Shown here piece by piece: positions 34,894-46,188 of a DNA stretch of 64,000 nucleotides. Location: positions 3,944,379-4,008,378 of the forward strand of contig OY730170.1 of assembly GCA_963422465.1 (NCBI GenBank), read 5' to 3'. The DNA comes from Lichina pygmaea. Its lineage: Eukaryota > Ascomycota > Lichinomycetes > Lichinales > Lichinaceae. Position 1 is the stretch's first letter, and the number at the start of each line of letters is the position of its first letter. The position numbers were made by a program, and so were the translations under genes. The notes beneath the pieces are model-generated. The model was not told where the DNA came from. It worked only from the letters and a program-made list of their open reading frames with translations, and did no database searches.

Positions 34894-35272
34894 AATGGCA
34901 ATATCGACCGAGAATGTAATCCGTGCCAGACGCTGCTTTGGGATACCGGTAGGTCCTTCGATGTTTAGTGCAATGCAGTTCAATATGGGAGGGAAATCTT
35001 GGAATGAAGTCCCACAAGATATCAAACGACAATCACTCCATCACTTCGTACCCCCCGAGTGGTCCCTACGGCCTCTATAAACTAACGGGTGTTGTTACAC
35101 GCACACCAATTCTTCTTAGACGCACACCCTCAGCCTTGTTAGACACACACCCCTTAGTCTTGTTGTACGCACACCCACCCGGATATGTCGGTCACTATAT
35201 TTCCGTACTACCTAGCTCTACATTACGTTAGTCAGACCTTGATTTTGATGTCATCCATGGTATTTTTGGAGG
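34894..35272. repeat. Promoter interval with degenerate CACACCC array
   Basis: At 35087-35180 about four units of roughly 25 bp share TTGTTAGAC-like and CGCACACCC-like blocks. They lie upstream of the tryptophan synthase start and next to the hairpin repeat. No coding sequence. Confidence 0.55.
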
Positions 35273-35328
35273 TACCCGTGCCATGGGGGGGTATTACCCC
35301 CCCCCCCCCCCCCCCACATGCACGGGTA
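35273..35328. repeat. Hairpin repeat, copy with expanded C tract
   Basis: The left arm TACCCGTGCCATGG (35273-35286) is identical to the 4433 copy, followed by G's, the same GTATTAC loop core, a C tract of about 21, and an imperfect right arm ending GCACGGGTA. It abuts LINE relic B and lies about 130 bp from the Fot1/pogo element. Confidence 0.65.
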
Positions 35329-35456
35329 CTGTATGTGCAGAAAGGCTGCCGATCCGATCTTCCCTGTACGCATCGGCGTCAGGAAGCTGCTGTGTGCCTT
35401 GGGTAAGCCGGCGTGTAGCCGGGGTGGATCTACAAACGTACTCGTCGTACATACAG
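35329..35456 (-). mobile_element. LINE 3' relic, copy B
   Basis: Minus-strand peptide KAHSSFLTPMRTGKIGSAAF aligns with copy A (KAQSSILTQVRTGKIGLAAF). The match stops where the hairpin repeat begins, so the hairpin may have inserted here or marks a breakpoint. The right side is cut by the Fot1/pogo transposon at 35457. Confidence 0.6.
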
Positions 35457-37604
35457 TACCGTATTCGATCACGTGATGATCAATATCAGGTGATGAGCAG
35501 TCGACCGACCAAGGACCCCCTCAAGGATTTTTTTGAATAACTCAACTTCTACCAGTCGGAATCACCTCAGATTTGAATATGAGATAGAGTAGTATATAGA
35601 GAAGAGATATTGAGCAACATGAATTTATTATACAAAGTGTGATGGTTTTCTCAAGACACGACCATGTGAAGTAGTCCTCGGGACCTCATCCTTCTCCCCC
35701 CCCTCATCTCCATCATCACCGGGGGTAGGCACCTCTTTGGTTCGTGGGGAAGGCTTTTTAGCACCCCTTGCAGCTTGCTGAACCTTCTTCTCCTCCTCTG
35801 CCTGCTTCTTAGCTTCTCTGTTGGCAGTTTTTTCTGCTTGCTTTTCTGCCTTCTCTTCTTGCACTTGTTGTCGGGCAGTTTCTCGTGCCACCCGTTGTTC
35901 TTCCTTCTCTGACTGCTTTTTCAAACGTTGCTGCACTACCTCTTCTCTTCTTCTTGTTCTCTTCTTTCTTCTGCTCTTCTTCCTCCTCCCTGACAGCTTT
36001 TCGAGTCTGAGCAATCTGGATTGCGGTCGGGGTAAAGACTTGCGGCCCAACATCCTCTTCTCCCAGCAAATTAAGTCGCTTTCCTTGTTGCTTCTTCTTC
36101 TTCTCTACCACTAGAGCTGTTGTGAGCTGGCCCACAGTCGCTCTATCCAGATCCCGCTCTGTAATGACTTTCGCAAAGCCATCTTCAATCTTCTTAAGCC
36201 TTTCGGTAGAAGGCTCCTTTTTCTGCATCCGAATAGCATAACGAAAAGAAATGAAAGTGACAGGAGTTTTAGCTTGTACTGGGGCAGATCTTTGGGGTGT
36301 TTGGGGAGGATTCAGAGTATCAAGAACATAAGAAGAGTCGATAGGAAAGATACCAGTCACTTTGAAGGCTGACTGGATATTCTCAGTTGTGAAACTTTTC
36401 TGCCAAGCGGAATAGAATAAGGACCAGAAGATCTGCTTGGTGATTGATGTGATACCAAGACTATTGCGCATCACAGTATCAAGTTCTTGGGAATAGCGCT
36501 TTGCCGAAGGAGAGAAAAGACTAACATCAAGAGGCTGTAGACGATGTGTAGTGTGAGGGGGGAAAACAAGAACAATAATACTATGAGAATGGGCGTATTC
36601 TAGGAAAGGTAGATTAACATGACTAGAATGACCATCAACAATAAGAAGACGACGACGGCTCCACCCTACCTTAGCTTTAGTACACTTATCAAAAACTTTC
36701 TCTAACCATTGAAGACCAAGCTCATTGTTAGTCCACCCCTTCTCAGAGACAGCAAAGTACGCCTCTGTGTTGTTCAGACCCTCCACCCATGTATCCAGAA
36801 GATCATGCGACTGACCCTGGTAGATCAGTGTTGGTGGGATACGTGATCCAGTTGCTCGGATGCATGCCAGAAGAGTCACAAACTCCCGGCTCCCATCTTG
36901 ATTAGCGCCGAGGATTTTGCCAGCTTTGTGGGCTTTCTTGTTGATAATTCGTCGGGAGGCATGTCCTTGACCAATCATAAAGCCTTTCTCATCAACATTG
37001 TAGATGTTGTCTGCTGTGATCTGGTATTTCTCAACGGTGTCTGACAACTAGACAAAATTTAGCATATTATTCATAAATAAGACTATAGATAATGTTACCA
37101 GCTGATAGAAAGCTTTGATATGGACTACAGACTCAGCCTATTTGCGTTGCTTGTCAATTGGCTTAAGGAAGACACTCTTAAGCTCATCGGAATGGCGTTG
37201 TACAAAGCGTCAAGTCCAGCACTCTCCTAGCGGCCTTCCAGCAATACGCTCTGCTAGGTCCCGGACAACCTGGGGGGTCATTGGCCATCCCTGAATGCTA
37301 TGGGCACTAATGCGCTCCACTAGCTTTGCTTCTTGGATCCCGGAAAGTGCTTGTCGGACTGTCGCATTGACCACCTTGTGGGACGTGCTTTTTCCTTTGT
37401 GCCGTCGAGAAAGTGTCTGGCGGCTGACATTGTACCTTGAAGCAGTGGCAGAATAGTTGATTTGGTCTTCTAGATTAAGCTCCGCAAGAGCATCACTCAT
37501 TCGGTCGTCGTACGGCTTCTCCATGGTGATTTGAAAAAAGAGGGTTGAAAACTGCATTTATCGCTCACCACCTGATATCGACCATCACGTGATCGGATAC
37601 GGTA
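35457..37604 (-). mobile_element. Fot1/pogo-type DNA transposon
   Basis: A 2,144-bp element (35459-37602) is bounded by 40-bp terminal inverted repeats (35459-35498 and 37563-37602), 36 of 40 matching, beginning CCGTAT(T/C)CGATCACGTGATG. A TA dinucleotide flanks each end (35457-35458, 37603-37604), the Tc1/mariner superfamily target signature. All four TIR differences are transitions, with A or T in the left copy against G or C in the right. The single gene inside is broken (separate entry). Non-autonomous now, though its ends might still be recognised by a relative's transposase. Confidence 0.88.
35628..37524 (-). pseudogene. Broken Fot1/pogo transposase
   Basis: The N-terminus (MSDALAELNLEDQINYSATA) is a pipsqueak-type helix-turn-helix, followed by a CENP-B-like DNA-binding region. 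The DDE_1 catalytic core follows with aspartates in IYNVDEKGF, LLIVDGHSSH and RLQPLDVSLF, the DDD arrangement of this family. Three lesions: TGA at 37212-37210, TAG at 37140-37138, and a frame change at about 35950-36000, after which the basic Lys/Gln/Glu-rich tail continues in another frame to 35628 and ends with the typical GRVLRKPSHF. A 51-nt GTAACA..TCTAG intron at about 37100-37050 joins FYQL to LSDTVEKYQ. Both stops are one C-to-T change from a sense codon. Confidence 0.87.
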
Positions 37605-38106
37605 CGTGACGGAGGTGTTGGAGGTTGGAGATGATCGATTCTGGAGGCACAGCAGAAGAGGATGAGTGTCGACTGTTAGATTAATTAGGGAGAACTAGCT
37701 AATCATCTATATGTAGACACGAAGCTGATGTTTGCCTCAGAGCTGGCAGAAGGCTCTAGAAGGCACGAGGTGGATCCATGGCGGATCCATGCAGGGTCAG
37801 CGGCTTAGATGCATGGGGCAAGAGCAAACATGACGGTGCTTCCGGGCTCCACACCTAGAACGTCCAACATCCAACAGGAGACTCCCCCCCCCCTCGAGCT
37901 TGTAGAACCCCAGGTGAGCTACGTTACGTACATTGCGTCGTCCGACGCCACTTGGCGCTGGTCCTGATGGCTCAATCGTTTCGACCTTCTGCCCGGACGG
38001 AGCGTGCATCGCCAGTGATACGGGCAACATGGCCGTGGTTCTTCAGCGTAAAAGGGTCAGGATGCCTCGATATCGTCAGAGCGATCGCGAGGTTGGATGA
38101 CTTCAA
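37605..38106. other. Intergenic, no gene seen
   Basis: The interval between the transposon and the STAND-N/ankyrin gene. A short C tract lies at 37887-37895. Nothing coding recognised. Confidence 0.45.
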
Positions 38107-40895
38107 ATGGAGCCAATATCCGTAGCGGCCAGCATACTCACCATCGTCGCGGTTGCAGGAAGAGTGGGTCAAGGGCTCGAAAAGCTCTCCTGCTTGGTGC
38201 GCTTTGTTGAAGTCCAGAACGAACTGGCCAGTTTGACGAATGAAATAAATATCATCAGCGATTATATCAACGTCGAATTGAGAGTGGGTGATCTTTTTTA
38301 CCAACAGCATAGTTCCAGATCTCCGAATGGAAGATTGTGCTCAACGGCGCTCGAGATGCCGCCAGCATCCTGGATGAAGACGCCCTGGCGTTTCCGGGGA
38401 GCGTCGGCCCCGGCGACGATGTCCGACGAATCTCACGTCGTGCACGACATTACCTCCAAGAGCTTGACGAGCTCGTTGAGTACCAACTACGAAGCAGCGA
38501 GGCTTTAGACAAGAACAGGAGACCTCATGTCTCTCGAAAGGCGCTGTGCTGCAAGCAGCGGAAGTTGAATTCTCTGCTGCAATATCTTAGGGACTGTCGA
38601 AGCTGTCTAGTCGTCGCCCTTCACACCGCCGCCATCTCTCAAGCGTACGTCCAACTCAATTTCACTTTAGGGACGGTTGGCTAACAATCTCCTGTAGGCA
38701 TTTCTATGAGAAACGTCGTTTAGGGGTCATGCTTCATATCCAAGACATTTGTGTGATGAACGGAGACAGAAGCACTCAGCTGTCGTCAGACCTGACCAGA
38801 AGGACTGACTGTCTTGAGTACAAAGTCGACCAGCTTTTGAGATCTGCCCGTCTGCAAGCCCATTCTGTCGTCCCACCTCAGAACCTATCGGGTCCATCTC
38901 CAGCCACGAATGCGAACAGCTCTCCCGAGGCATCACACTCTCAAGAAGATGTTAGGCCGCAAATGTCACACAACCCGTTCGCTACCGGCCCGCAAGCTGC
39001 GTTCTGTGTGAAAGCATCGATTGGGAGAAGGAAATGTCCAAGATTCTGCCGTTGCCGATGCCACCTCCGAACCCAGCTCAGCACCCCTCGATGGATGCAG
39101 AGTGTCTTTGGCACCTTCTTTGGATCTTTTACTGGCTGTCCCATACCAGGTGTTCGTGCATGTGATTACTCTCGATGTCATCAAGCTGGGGCCTCTTCTA
39201 CCCAGGTGCTCTATATATTTCCGGGCTGGTTTGTCCAACGGGCTGTTATGCTCAGCACCACCTGGAGGAATCTTAGCGGACCTGGAGCGTCCTGGACACT
39301 CCGAATGTCTCGACTGGTCAGTGATTCTGCGGATATCTGGTACTACGTACGGCTAGGATCGTTGTCCCAAGTCCGCAACTGTCTTGAGGATGGTACAGCC
39401 TCACTACATGACGTTGACACCCAAGGCTCTACGCTTCTTCATGTACGTATGAATCATCTTAACATACCACCACTGACTACGCATATCAATCTTCTATTTT
39501 GGCCGCTCTATACTGGAATCCAGATCTTACCTCACTGGGTACTGTTCATCTCCTTATCGCTGACACTCTAGCTGCTTCTTTTAGTACTCCGTCCTATTGT
39601 GTCGACCGGAAGTCTCCCATCTTCTACTTGAGAATGGTGCGGACGTGCATGTATCTAATTATTATGGAATGTAAGTGCGCTATCCTACGCTTGAGCTTTT
39701 ACTTGATATGTATCAGTCTACTGTCTGGACCTTCCTGATCCTCGATTTTAGATCTCCTGCGATACAAGCCCTCGAACGTCTGCTGCAAATGGACAGTAGC
39801 TCCAGGGGAACCTCCCCCTGGCAGTCTCTCGTCCCGGACGTGGAAGATGTCCTTGAATCACTCAATCTCAACGTGCTACATCGAATCATCCTCGGGTTGA
39901 CCTCGATAGCGTTAGAGGTACAACTCAACTGTGATGGCTCATTGATTGATACAGCGGATTCTCGCGGATGGACACCACTGCACCTCGCTGTTGTCGAAAA
40001 CAACGTAGAGGCCGTGAGAATCCTTCTCGAACAAGGTGCAACCGCAGGAAAAAGAAGTCGAGGAGGTGACACTCCACTCCACTTTGCCGCAAAGTATGGA
40101 CACGTCGGATGTGCAGAGATCTTGCTTGAAGGAGGGGCACTTGTCAACGTGGCAGGTCGCCATGAATGGTCTCCGCTTCATTGCTTGGCTCTCGCCCGAA
40201 AGACTTGGAACTCGCATGCATTAGCAGAGCTCCTAATCAGCCGTGGCGCTGATGTCCATGCGGTGGATCATCTTCATCGTACACCGTTGCACACTGCCAG
40301 CATCTTCAACCGTCTCCAGCTAGCCAGCAGTCTATTGGTCCATGGCGCTGATATGGACACACGTGATCGAGATGGAGTGAGCCCGATCATGGCGGGAGTA
40401 AAAGAAAGCTCCACGACTGTCTTTGAGTTACTCCTGGAAAGAAGTGCCGGACTTGCTGCAGAGGATAAAAGCAAGCGGAACATAATGCACTACATGGCTC
40501 TCTATGGCAACTGGCATATCTTGAGTGTTCTCTCTCAAGCCAATCTCGAAAGCTTCGATGCACATGCACCTGACAAAGATGGCAATACTCCTCTGGACTG
40601 CTTCAATCACTATCGCGCAAAGTTCGTGGTGCGCTCAGCGGAAGGAGTCACGGAGGAAGACGAACAAAGAGCCTTCGAAGCTCTACTCGCGCGAGCCGGC
40701 TCTTCGCGAGTTGAAGAAGTCGACGAAGAGGAGGAGGCTTCCGCAAGGAGCCCTAAAAAAGACAACTCCACCGCCGATGACGGCCACGCCGAGGAAGATT
40801 CGCCATCAGACTCTGACCCAGACATACCAACCCAGCATGCGGACCTTGACGAAGATATTTTCTTCGACGCCGAGGAGACGCTCCCTTCCCCTTGA
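38107..40895 (+). CDS. STAND-type N-terminus plus ankyrin repeat protein
   Basis: The start (MEPISVAASILTIVAVAGRV) is the fungal N-terminal domain found on many STAND/NLR-like and ankyrin proteins, linked to non-self recognition or heterokaryon biology. A Cys-rich CPRFCRCRCH block, the segment GASWTLRMSRLVSDSADIW typical of these proteins, and five or six ankyrin repeats (RGWTPLHLAVVENN, GGDTPLHFAAKYGH and others) follow, then an acidic tail. Secure introns: 38645-38697 and 39671-39751. Two spots are doubtful: near 38272-38312 only a 41-nt or 29-nt intron restores frame, and 39440-39590 cannot be resolved into one clean exon chain. Hence either unusual introns or an early decaying gene. No NACHT/NB-ARC motor is present. 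Confidence 0.75.
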
Positions 40896-41668
40896 GCGAG
40901 TCAGGGGAGCGACGATCGTCGAGAACGTTCTCATGCCGGGGAATGAACCCAACCTCTCCTTTGCCTCTTTGGCAATCCTAGCATACAAGAATTCTTGTCT
41001 GGCGTTTAATGTGTGAAAGAGCTGAATCTTTCACCTACAGGCCTCGCCGAAGAAATTTACAACATACGACTATCTGATCGTTCAAGCGCGAAATTGCCAT
41101 CAGAACCCCTCTTGTACTTTTGTCATTCTCTTGTCTCCGTTCTCGACCGTGGTGTAATTTTCTTCGTAAGTTGCACAAAACTTCTCTCACAACGATGGCG
41201 CAGATTGAGAGCAGACTTTCTTTGCGTCTTCTAGCCTTTCTTACTCTTCTTGTCTCCTTTCTTCACTTTACCCGCTGTTTTCTCGATTTCTCGTCACGAG
41301 TTGACGCTCTGAATATTGCATCTGCCAAGACGATGCTGGTTTCAAACTCTTTCTTTGCTCGTGGCGCTTCTTCATGCGTGGTTTGTCCCAGAGCTGGAGT
41401 CAGGATAAACGCAGTGTGTCTTACCATATCGGCGCTCTGAATGTCATCGCTGTGAATGTCATCGAACTACGTATGTTGTCATGAGCCGTCGCCTGTCTTT
41501 CTCAAGTCTGCCACGTCAATGCAACCACAATACGGTACACTTTTCTTGCCCAATCCAGTCAGGTACTGCTCTTGACCCACGGCCAATGAACGATATCACG
41601 GCTGGACTTTTCTGGGCCTCCCCGCAAGGTCGGACTAACCCCTACCATCCAGCACCGACCTGCTAGGT
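40896..41668. other. Intergenic, no gene seen
   Basis: 3' flank of the ankyrin gene; short open frames without conserved content. Confidence 0.45.
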
Positions 41669-41692
41669 CCCCCCCCCCCCCCCCCCCCCCCT
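41669..41692. repeat. Long C homopolymer
   Basis: About 22-24 C's in a row. Similar G/C tracts occur near the other two LINE relics. Confidence 0.7.
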
Positions 41693-41744
41693 TTCCCAGA
41701 CACTGTGGCAAGCGTACGAGCTGGTGGAACAGTGCTGCTGAGTC

Positions 41745-42025
41745 CCGTAGCGTGAGCTGGAAGCAAGACCCCCACCACCCGATTGTCTGGCACACCTCGA
41801 CCCCAGAGGAGACTGGACCTCGACAATATGCCCGACAAAGACGTACTCCGGCCTCACGCTGGTCTACGGAAGGCACACGGCAGTATTCTCGCACAGATCC
41901 GGACAGGCAGGAGCAGACCGGCGACCTTCCTGCACAAAATCTGGGCCATTGACGCCATACCTCCAGGTTGCTGCTCCGAGTGGCAATGGGGGATGGGAGA
42001 CCGCGAAACACACGATGATCGATGA
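41745..42025 (+). mobile_element. LINE 3' relic, copy C
   Basis: The plus-strand peptide KAHGSILAQIRTG, then ATFLHK, aligns with relics A and B. The DNA alignment over about 70 bp (AAGGCACACGGCAGTATTCT against AAGGCCCAGAGCAGCATCCT in A) is close enough to show common origin. No further LINE domains are visible; heavily decayed. Confidence 0.55.
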
Positions 42026-43024
42026 TCCCTGCTTCACTCCTGTACTGTTCGTACCGTAGAGAATGGGCAATCCGTCGGTGCAGTAACTTGCCCGACCTTC
42101 CATCTGCCCATACAGCAATACCGAGTCAAAGAGCGCTACGGTACGAGCACTCAATACCATAATGGATGACCTCATCCGGTAATCTACCGTCCCCGCCATC
42201 CCCGCCATGCCCGCCATATAATTTCTACCGTCTGTCTGTCTGGCCACAGCACATCACCAGAACTGACCCACGCATACTGTACGTACCTCACAGCCTAAAA
42301 CTATCTCTCTCCGTCGCCTGTCAAGAGTCTCATGATACCCAGAGAGCGAGAGAGATGGTGTCCTGTATCGTACATATGTTGCTCTACACAAAAACAGTGC
42401 TCGTCTCGCATCTTCTTGCTTACCTCCTCCAAAGAAACCTGCACTTGAGATCTCCACTGAAAATCTGGGAAAAGAAAACCTGCGCCGAGAGCTGCCGCTG
42501 AAAACCCCGGGAAAAGAAATCCCCTAAGCCTGCACTGAGGCCAGCACAGAAATCTCCTAAGAAAGCTGAGACCTGCATAGGAAATCCGGCAACGGAAACT
42601 TGCACGGAAAACATGCACGGAAACATGCACTTGAAAACCTGGAAAGATAACCCGGAAAAGAGATACTGCGCCGAAAAGACGGGAGAAAGAGCTTTCCCAA
42701 ACAAACCCCCCCCCCTCCCCCCCCCGCCACCGCCCCGCCCCCCCGGCCCCCCGCGCAATGCTTGACACGATATCATAGCCCAGTCACGCTACGTCCGAAG
42801 AGAGAGCGCCCAAGAAACAAAAGCCTCGTCGAGACTTTCAACGCCATTTCGTGATCCTCCGGAACATACAGTGACTCCCGCAAGAAGCCGTTCTCTTCCC
42901 CTCTCTCTGCTACCAATCTCTCCCACTTCCTCTATGTAGCCCTCCGCCACCCACCCGCCCGCCCTTGGCCACGTAAAAGACGATCGTGAGTTTCGTCATA
43001 CAGCCCTCCTCCGCTTCCTGCCCT
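42026..43024. repeat. Degenerate ~45-bp repeats and C tracts
   Basis: At 42435-42690 blocks like CTGAAAATCTGGGAAAAGAAA and CTGAAAACCCCGGGAAAAGAAA recur with CTGCAC/CTGCGC spacers, a degenerate tandem array. Long C runs follow at 42703-42750. The rest, up to the HbrB gene end, shows no gene. Confidence 0.5.
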
Positions 43025-45839
43025 TCATAGTCTCTCTCTGCCGCCGACGACCTTGGTCCCGACGAATCCCCTCCTGTTCCGGCCGGTGCGACCGCGGCCC
43101 AGCCAGTTGTGCTTGAGGGCCTTGGCGAGCTCCTCCATCTGGTCCTGCGCTTCGTCGGCGCTGCGGAGCGAGGCGAGCACGCTGACGCACTGCAGCATCC
43201 TGCCCACGGTATCTGTGAGGCGTGTGCCGTCTTGCGACGGCGGATGCGGCGCCTGAGGAGGATGTTCCGGGACCGGTTGTCTGTTTGCGATCGTTGCCGT
43301 CGCGGGCATGACTGTGGATGACGTGGCCGATCTCGGACGGACGGAGATGGAGGGGTGCGCGTGCGAAGACGAGGACGACGGTGGAGCAGCCGGTGGTGGT
43401 TGGGATGGCGCTGGGGGAATCTGCGGCGTTGGCCTTTGCCGGTATGGCGAGATGGGCGATGTCATGGGCTCGGTGGCCGGCGAGGGTGCGCGGGCACCGC
43501 CGCCGCCGCCAAGGGCGGAAGATGTGTTGCTGGCCGCGCGGCTGCGTGCACCCATCGACCCGCCCGAGTCGTCAAGGAGCGTGGAGCTCTGCGAGTTGTA
43601 GCTGCCGGCGCCAGGGTCGAGGCTTGTGGCGGCGTCGGGCCGACGGGCACCGCCGCGGACGGTGTCGCCGCCGGAGTTGCTGCCGGGGCTGTCGTTGCTC
43701 AGGACGTCGAACGAGCCGTTGATGCTCTCGAGGCTGAGCCGCGAGAAGACGGCTCGCAGCCGGCTGTACCGCGACAAGATGACAATGTCTCGGAAAGCGA
43801 TGAGAGCCATTCGTCGAACGTCCAGCGCGTCGCCCAACGGCCTATCCGAGGAGTCCCCGGGAAGAGCACCCCAGAACTCCTGCGCCTCGCGAGCACCGAG
43901 GATCGCCCCGGCTCCTTTGAACTCGAGGTCCAGAGGCAGAAAGACGGCCTGGATACAGGGCAGAATGGTGCCGAACGCGGTCAGCCAGAGCTCGACGAGC
44001 CCCGGGATGAGCCGCTCCTCCGACTCCCGGCGGAGCGTGTCATCGAGCAAGGAGAAGCCGTCGCACAACATCTCGCCCAAGTCGTCCATGATGACGTTCG
44101 GTGCGCAACGTTGGACGCACCGCTGGATGTGGGCGCTTGAGACGTTAGTTGGGCTTGCTCTCCAAACCGGGATCGTCACGGCGGCCGAAGAGTCGCTATA
44201 CATACAGAAGGAGCGTGTTGCAGTCTTCCACCGATACCCGCATATCCTCGCCCTCGAAGATGGCCAGCAGCTTCGCTTTGAGAAACGGCCATGCGTCATC
44301 CGGCGTCATCCCCGCCAGTCCCGGACCCTGCAAGTTGATGTGCAAGGCACTGTCGTACGAACCGGCAACGTTGCCGCTGGCCAGCGAGATGCTACCGGCT
44401 TTCAATCCCGCCGGCATGGCCGAGCCCGGCCCGCCGCCGACGTGGACCGGACCGGACCAGTCGCCCGTCGAGTACAACGACTCATCATCCCGCGCACCGT
44501 ATCCGACACCTGAAAAGCCGATGGCATGGGCGGCTGCGGCCGCCGCAGCTGCAGATGCCTTTTCCTCCCTCTTCTTTTCTCGCAGGGCCCGCCCTCCGTG
44601 GCGAAGGTCGAGGCCCGTCTTCGAGAAGCTCGCGGTGCTAGGGACCGGAGAGGAGGGCGTAAATGTGTATAATGGGGTCGGCGGATTCGGATACGCTGCT
44701 TTCGTATTGATGGCTGACGAGGAGCCTTCGTCCTTGTCTCGTAGCTTGAGCTTCTGCCGGGATAGGAAGTTATGCCTATGTCTGTCTGATGCCGGGTTGG
44801 TTTCGTTGGTCGTGGGGATCAGTGTTGCCGTCGAGTTGTTCCTCGTGCTGTAGATTGTCGGCGCTGGCCCCAAGGCAGCAGAGTCTGCCAGGCTGGTCGT
44901 CGATGCGGTGAAGACCTGCGGCAAGGGGCTGGGGCCGTAGATGCCCATCTTGTTGGGCGAGGGCAGAGGCTTGTCCTTCTTCTCGGCCTCCTTGTCGCGG
45001 GATATGCCGATGCTCTTCGGCTTCGAGAAGAGCTTCATCTTGGACTTCTCGGCCTTCGGTTTCCGTTCCTTGCTCTGCGCCGGTGCTGGTCGATCTGGCG
45101 ACGACAACCCGGCCGACGACAGCGAGCGGGGATACGCCGCGCTGGCTGCCGTGGCCGCCGTCCCGGGGAAAGCGCTGACGGAGCCATTGCGACTCTGCGC
45201 AGCTCTGGCGCTGGTTGGAACTGGAGCCCCGTTGACATCGAAAGCGCCTGGTGTCGGCGTCGACGGTTTGCTCTGAAACGTGACGGAAGATGCTCCAGCC
45301 GGCGCGTCAACGTTCCCCACCGTTTGCGAGCGCTGTCTCAGAAGTTGCTGCGAGGACTGCTGCTGCATCGCTGCTTGCGCCGCCGCTCGCGATACCGACA
45401 GGCCGTGTGCCTGAGGCTGACCGGAGGCACCGGTCGTCGGCAGCGAAGGCTCGAAGAAGCCTTGGCCGTGCTGGGTCGGGTGGAGATGTCGGTTCTGGCC
45501 CGGGCCCGCGGACGGTGATGTGTTGCCCGACGACGGAGCATTGAATTGGACCCTGACCGGCGTAGGTCGAGAGAAGTTCTGGGACGAGCTTCCACTTCCA
45601 TACGCCTCGTCTGACCTGGAAGTTGTCTGGTTCTGGCGGGTCCCCTGCTTGGCGCTCCGGTACAGCTGCTTCTCCGCCGGGATGGTCGTGGCTTGCGACC
45701 CGGCCGACGAGTCGCTCGATGAGGAATCAACCCGGCGCAGCGGCTGCGCTTGCAACTTCTCCGCCGGCGGCGCTGGTCGTCCGGGAGAGCGGATGCCCTG
45801 AGTGCCGAGCGGCATCAAGCTCATCTGCCGGGACGACAC
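43025..45839 (-). CDS. HbrB-domain TORC2 subunit (Bit61/PRR5-like)
   Basis: Exons 45839-44206 and 44135-43025 join in phase for 914 residues. The HbrB domain straddles the intron: PDDAWPFLKAKLLAIFEGED and VEDCNTLL, then HIQRCVQRCAPNVIMDDL, then a long helix-rich part ending LIAFRDIVILSRYSRLRAVF. HbrB was named from an Aspergillus hyperbranching mutant and is related to yeast Bit61 and animal PRR5/Protor, TORC2 components; here TORC2 membership and control of polarity or actin are inferred. The first 480 residues and the last 190 are low-complexity S/P/Q/A-rich, with a polyalanine run near residue 435. Divergent from GON7, 349 bp apart. Confidence 0.9.
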
Positions 45840-46188
45840 CCGTCATGGAGTCTCGAGACGGACTCTGATAGTGGGGCTTGGCCAGCCGTGCCAGCCGGAG
45901 GTGAGTACCGTGCGTATGTACGTATACGTACGTGTGGAGATCAAGCCGGAACGTCAGAGATAAGACGTGGAACAAAACTTATGAGACAAGAGAAAGATTG
46001 ACCGCCCAAGTATGAACCTCAGGAGTTTTAAAGCGACTCACAAGTCAAGTCACGTTCCTCGATTTCCTCAAGGTTGCCGTACGAGGTAGTTGTCGCGGTT
46101 GTCTACTCGGACGCTACGGGTACGTATAACTTATGTACGGAAACGTCGTTCGTAAACACCTCCAGTCCGAACAGGATTCCGTATCGTC
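45840..46188. promoter_or_regulatory. Shared promoter, HbrB and GON7
   Basis: 349 bp between divergent start codons. It contains TACGTA-type palindromes near 45915-45935. Confidence 0.45.

Noticed and set aside
35087-35180. Interstitial telomere
   Set aside because: Units are about 25 bp and degenerate; they do not match the TTAGGG repeats common in filamentous fungi.
35459-37602. Proof of repeat-induced point mutation
   Set aside because: Lesions are transitions, but one copy does not establish CpA context or direction; kept only as a hypothesis.
43355-44140. Plus-strand open frame of 261 residues across the HbrB locus
   Set aside because: Antisense to the HbrB exon 2 low-complexity and conserved parts; open only because of high GC.
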